14,078 nucleotides of DNA from Actinomycetota bacterium (GTDB lineage Bacteria; Actinomycetota; Actinomycetes; Streptosporangiales; Streptosporangiaceae). The stretch covers positions 11,993-26,070 of the forward strand of contig PMST01000197.1 of NCBI GenBank assembly GCA_003168295.1, read 5' to 3'. Position numbers and translations under genes: made by a program. The notes beneath the pieces were generated by a model that did no database searches, was not told the origin of the DNA, and worked only from the letters and a program-made list of their open reading frames with translations. Below are positions 13,052 to 14,078 of this stretch, in pieces; the first letter of the stretch is position 1, and each line of letters starts with the position of its first letter.

Positions 13052-14078
13052 ATGCCTTCAATCCCGGAACCGGATGCCGCCACGGCTGACAGTGGCGCGG
13101 GCCACGACTTCGTGGTGGTGGCGAGCCGACTGCCCGTCGACCGGATCGAGGAGCCGGACGGCGGGACCAGCTGGCGGCCCAGCCCGGGCGGGCTGGTCAC
13201 CGCGCTCGAACCCGTCATGCGCGAGGCGGGCGGCGTCTGGATCGGCTGGTCGGGCGACGCAGGCCCGGCACCGGGACCGTTCGAGGCGAACGGCTTGGAC
13301 CTCGTCGGGATGGGCCTGTCCGCGGAAGAGGTCCGGGATTTCTACGAGGGCTTCTGCAACGCCACGCTGTGGCCGCTCTACCACGACGTCATCGCGCCGC
13401 CGCAGTTTCATCGCCATTGGTGGGACGCCTACGTGGCGGTTAACCGGCGCTTCGCGCAGGCGGCCGCCACGCACGCGGCCCGCGGCGCGACCGTCTGGGT
13501 CCACGATTACCAGCTGCAGCTGGTGCCGCAGATGCTCCGCCAGCAGCGCGGTGATGTCCGGATCGGGTTCTTCAACCACATCCCGTTCCCGGGTTATGAG
13601 ATCTTTGCCCAGCTGCCCTGGCGCCGGCAGGTGATCGAGGGCCTGCTCGGCGCGGACCTGCTGGGATTCCAGCGCCGGGCCGACGCGGCGAACTTCCTGC
13701 GGGCCTGCCGCCGGGCGACCGGCCTGACCACCAAGGGGTCGACGGTCCGGGTCAGCGGGCCGGCCGGGCCACGCGACGTGCACGCGGCGGCGTTCCCGAT
13801 CTCGATCGACTCGGCCGGGCTGAGCCAGATCGCGCAGCGGGAGGACGTCGGGAAGCGGGCGCGAGAGATCCGAGACGTGCTCGGCCAGCCGGAGATCGTG
13901 CTGCTCGGAGTCGACCGGCTGGACTACACCAAGGGCATCCTGCATCGCCTCAAGGCCTACGGCGAACTGCTCAACGAGGGTCGGCTCGGGCCGCCGCAGG
14001 CCGTTCTGGTCCAGGTCGCGAGCCCGAGCCGGGAACGGGTCGAGGCGTACCAGGAGCTGCGCGACGACGTCGAGCAGA
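13052..14078 (+). CDS. otsA: Trehalose-6-phosphate synthase, 5' part (cut by the window edge)
   Basis: The open frame starts at ATG 13052 and runs off the right edge after 342 codons. The enzyme (GT20 family) joins a glucosyl nucleotide to glucose-6-phosphate, the first step of the OtsAB trehalose route used in osmotic and desiccation stress. Family blocks are continuous: VVVASRLPVDR with Arg26, WRPSPGGLVTAL, WIGWSG, LWPLYHD, WVHDYQLQLVPQMLR, FFNHIPFPGYEIFAQLPWR, FPISID, and VDRLDYTKGI with Arg289 and Lys294 (the phosphate-contacting pair in E. coli OtsA). Homologues are about 460-500 residues, so roughly the last quarter to third, including the final nucleotide-sugar site, is missing. It is divergent from the phosphatase gene. 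The usual partner otsB is not visible. Confidence 0.95.
   Translation, partial: MPSIPEPDAATADSGAGHDFVVVASRLPVDRIEEPDGGTSWRPSPGGLVTALEPVMREAGGVWIGWSGDAGPAPGPFEANGLDLVGMGLSAEEVRDFYEGFCNATLWPLYHDVIAPPQFHRHWWDAYVAVNRRFAQAAATHAARGATVWVHDYQLQLVPQMLRQQRGDVRIGFFNHIPFPGYEIFAQLPWRRQVIEGLLGADLLGFQRRADAANFLRACRRATGLTTKGSTVRVSGPAGPRDVHAAAFPISIDSAGLSQIAQREDVGKRAREIRDVLGQPEIVLLGVDRLDYTKGILHRLKAYGELLNEGRLGPPQAVLVQVASPSRERVEAYQELRDDVEQ

Noticed and set aside
12657..13052. A 131-codon plus-strand frame ending at the otsA start
   Set aside because: More than half is antisense to the phosphatase gene. The rest is compositionally random, with no ribosome site or motif.

Overview
The window is uniformly GC-rich, with G or C in most third codon positions, GTG starts, 4-bp start/stop overlaps and TANNNT-type -10 boxes. 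The gene families are actinobacterial: a Streptomyces-type Zur, a SigE-family sigma factor paired with a single-span membrane partner, and a SpoIIE-type phosphatase. I read it as chromosomal DNA of a high-GC actinobacterium and cannot name the genus. I saw no insertion sequence, phage gene, CRISPR array, rRNA or tRNA.

Layout. (1) Positions 62-3568, minus strand: a four-gene metal ABC uptake operon (lipoprotein, ATPase, two different permeases), with every junction overlapping. It is read from a well-formed promoter that contains a Zur box (3613-3627). (2) Positions 3733-4533, plus strand: the divergent zur gene. Its reading frame has no stop at the end of the Zur domain. It runs 339 nt antisense through the 3' end of the next gene. 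(3) Positions 4195-10178, minus strand: a tightly spaced five-gene run. In transcription order it is a SigE-family sigma factor, its membrane partner with propeller-like repeats, selenophosphate synthase SelD, a polytopic membrane protein with a degenerate alkaline-phosphatase-like domain, and a PlsC-type acyltransferase. (4) Positions 10223-11377, minus: a FAD-dependent amine/amino-acid oxidoreductase. (5) Positions 11520-12827, minus: a GAF-SpoIIE (RsbU-like) phosphatase. A 53-nt near-perfect palindrome lies between it and the oxidoreductase. (6) Positions 13052 to the right edge, plus: the 5' part of trehalose-6-phosphate synthase otsA, divergent from the phosphatase gene.

How the parts work together. 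Zur with bound zinc should repress the ABC operon through the box over its promoter. Low zinc should release it. The SigE pair is probably an envelope-linked signalling module, and the close spacing suggests it is co-transcribed with selD, the phosphatase-like gene and plsC. The RsbU-like phosphatase and otsA are both of stress-response type and share a 224-bp divergent intergenic region.

Most notable observations: the Zur reading frame merged with antisense plsC, with a rare TTA codon at the junction; a Mn-type ligand pattern and paired permeases in an operon that carries a Zur box; apparent loss of a metal ligand in the phosphatase-like protein; strong palindromes in two intergenic gaps; and short in-frame tandem repeats in five different genes. 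I did not find a clearly new multi-gene defence or biosynthetic system.
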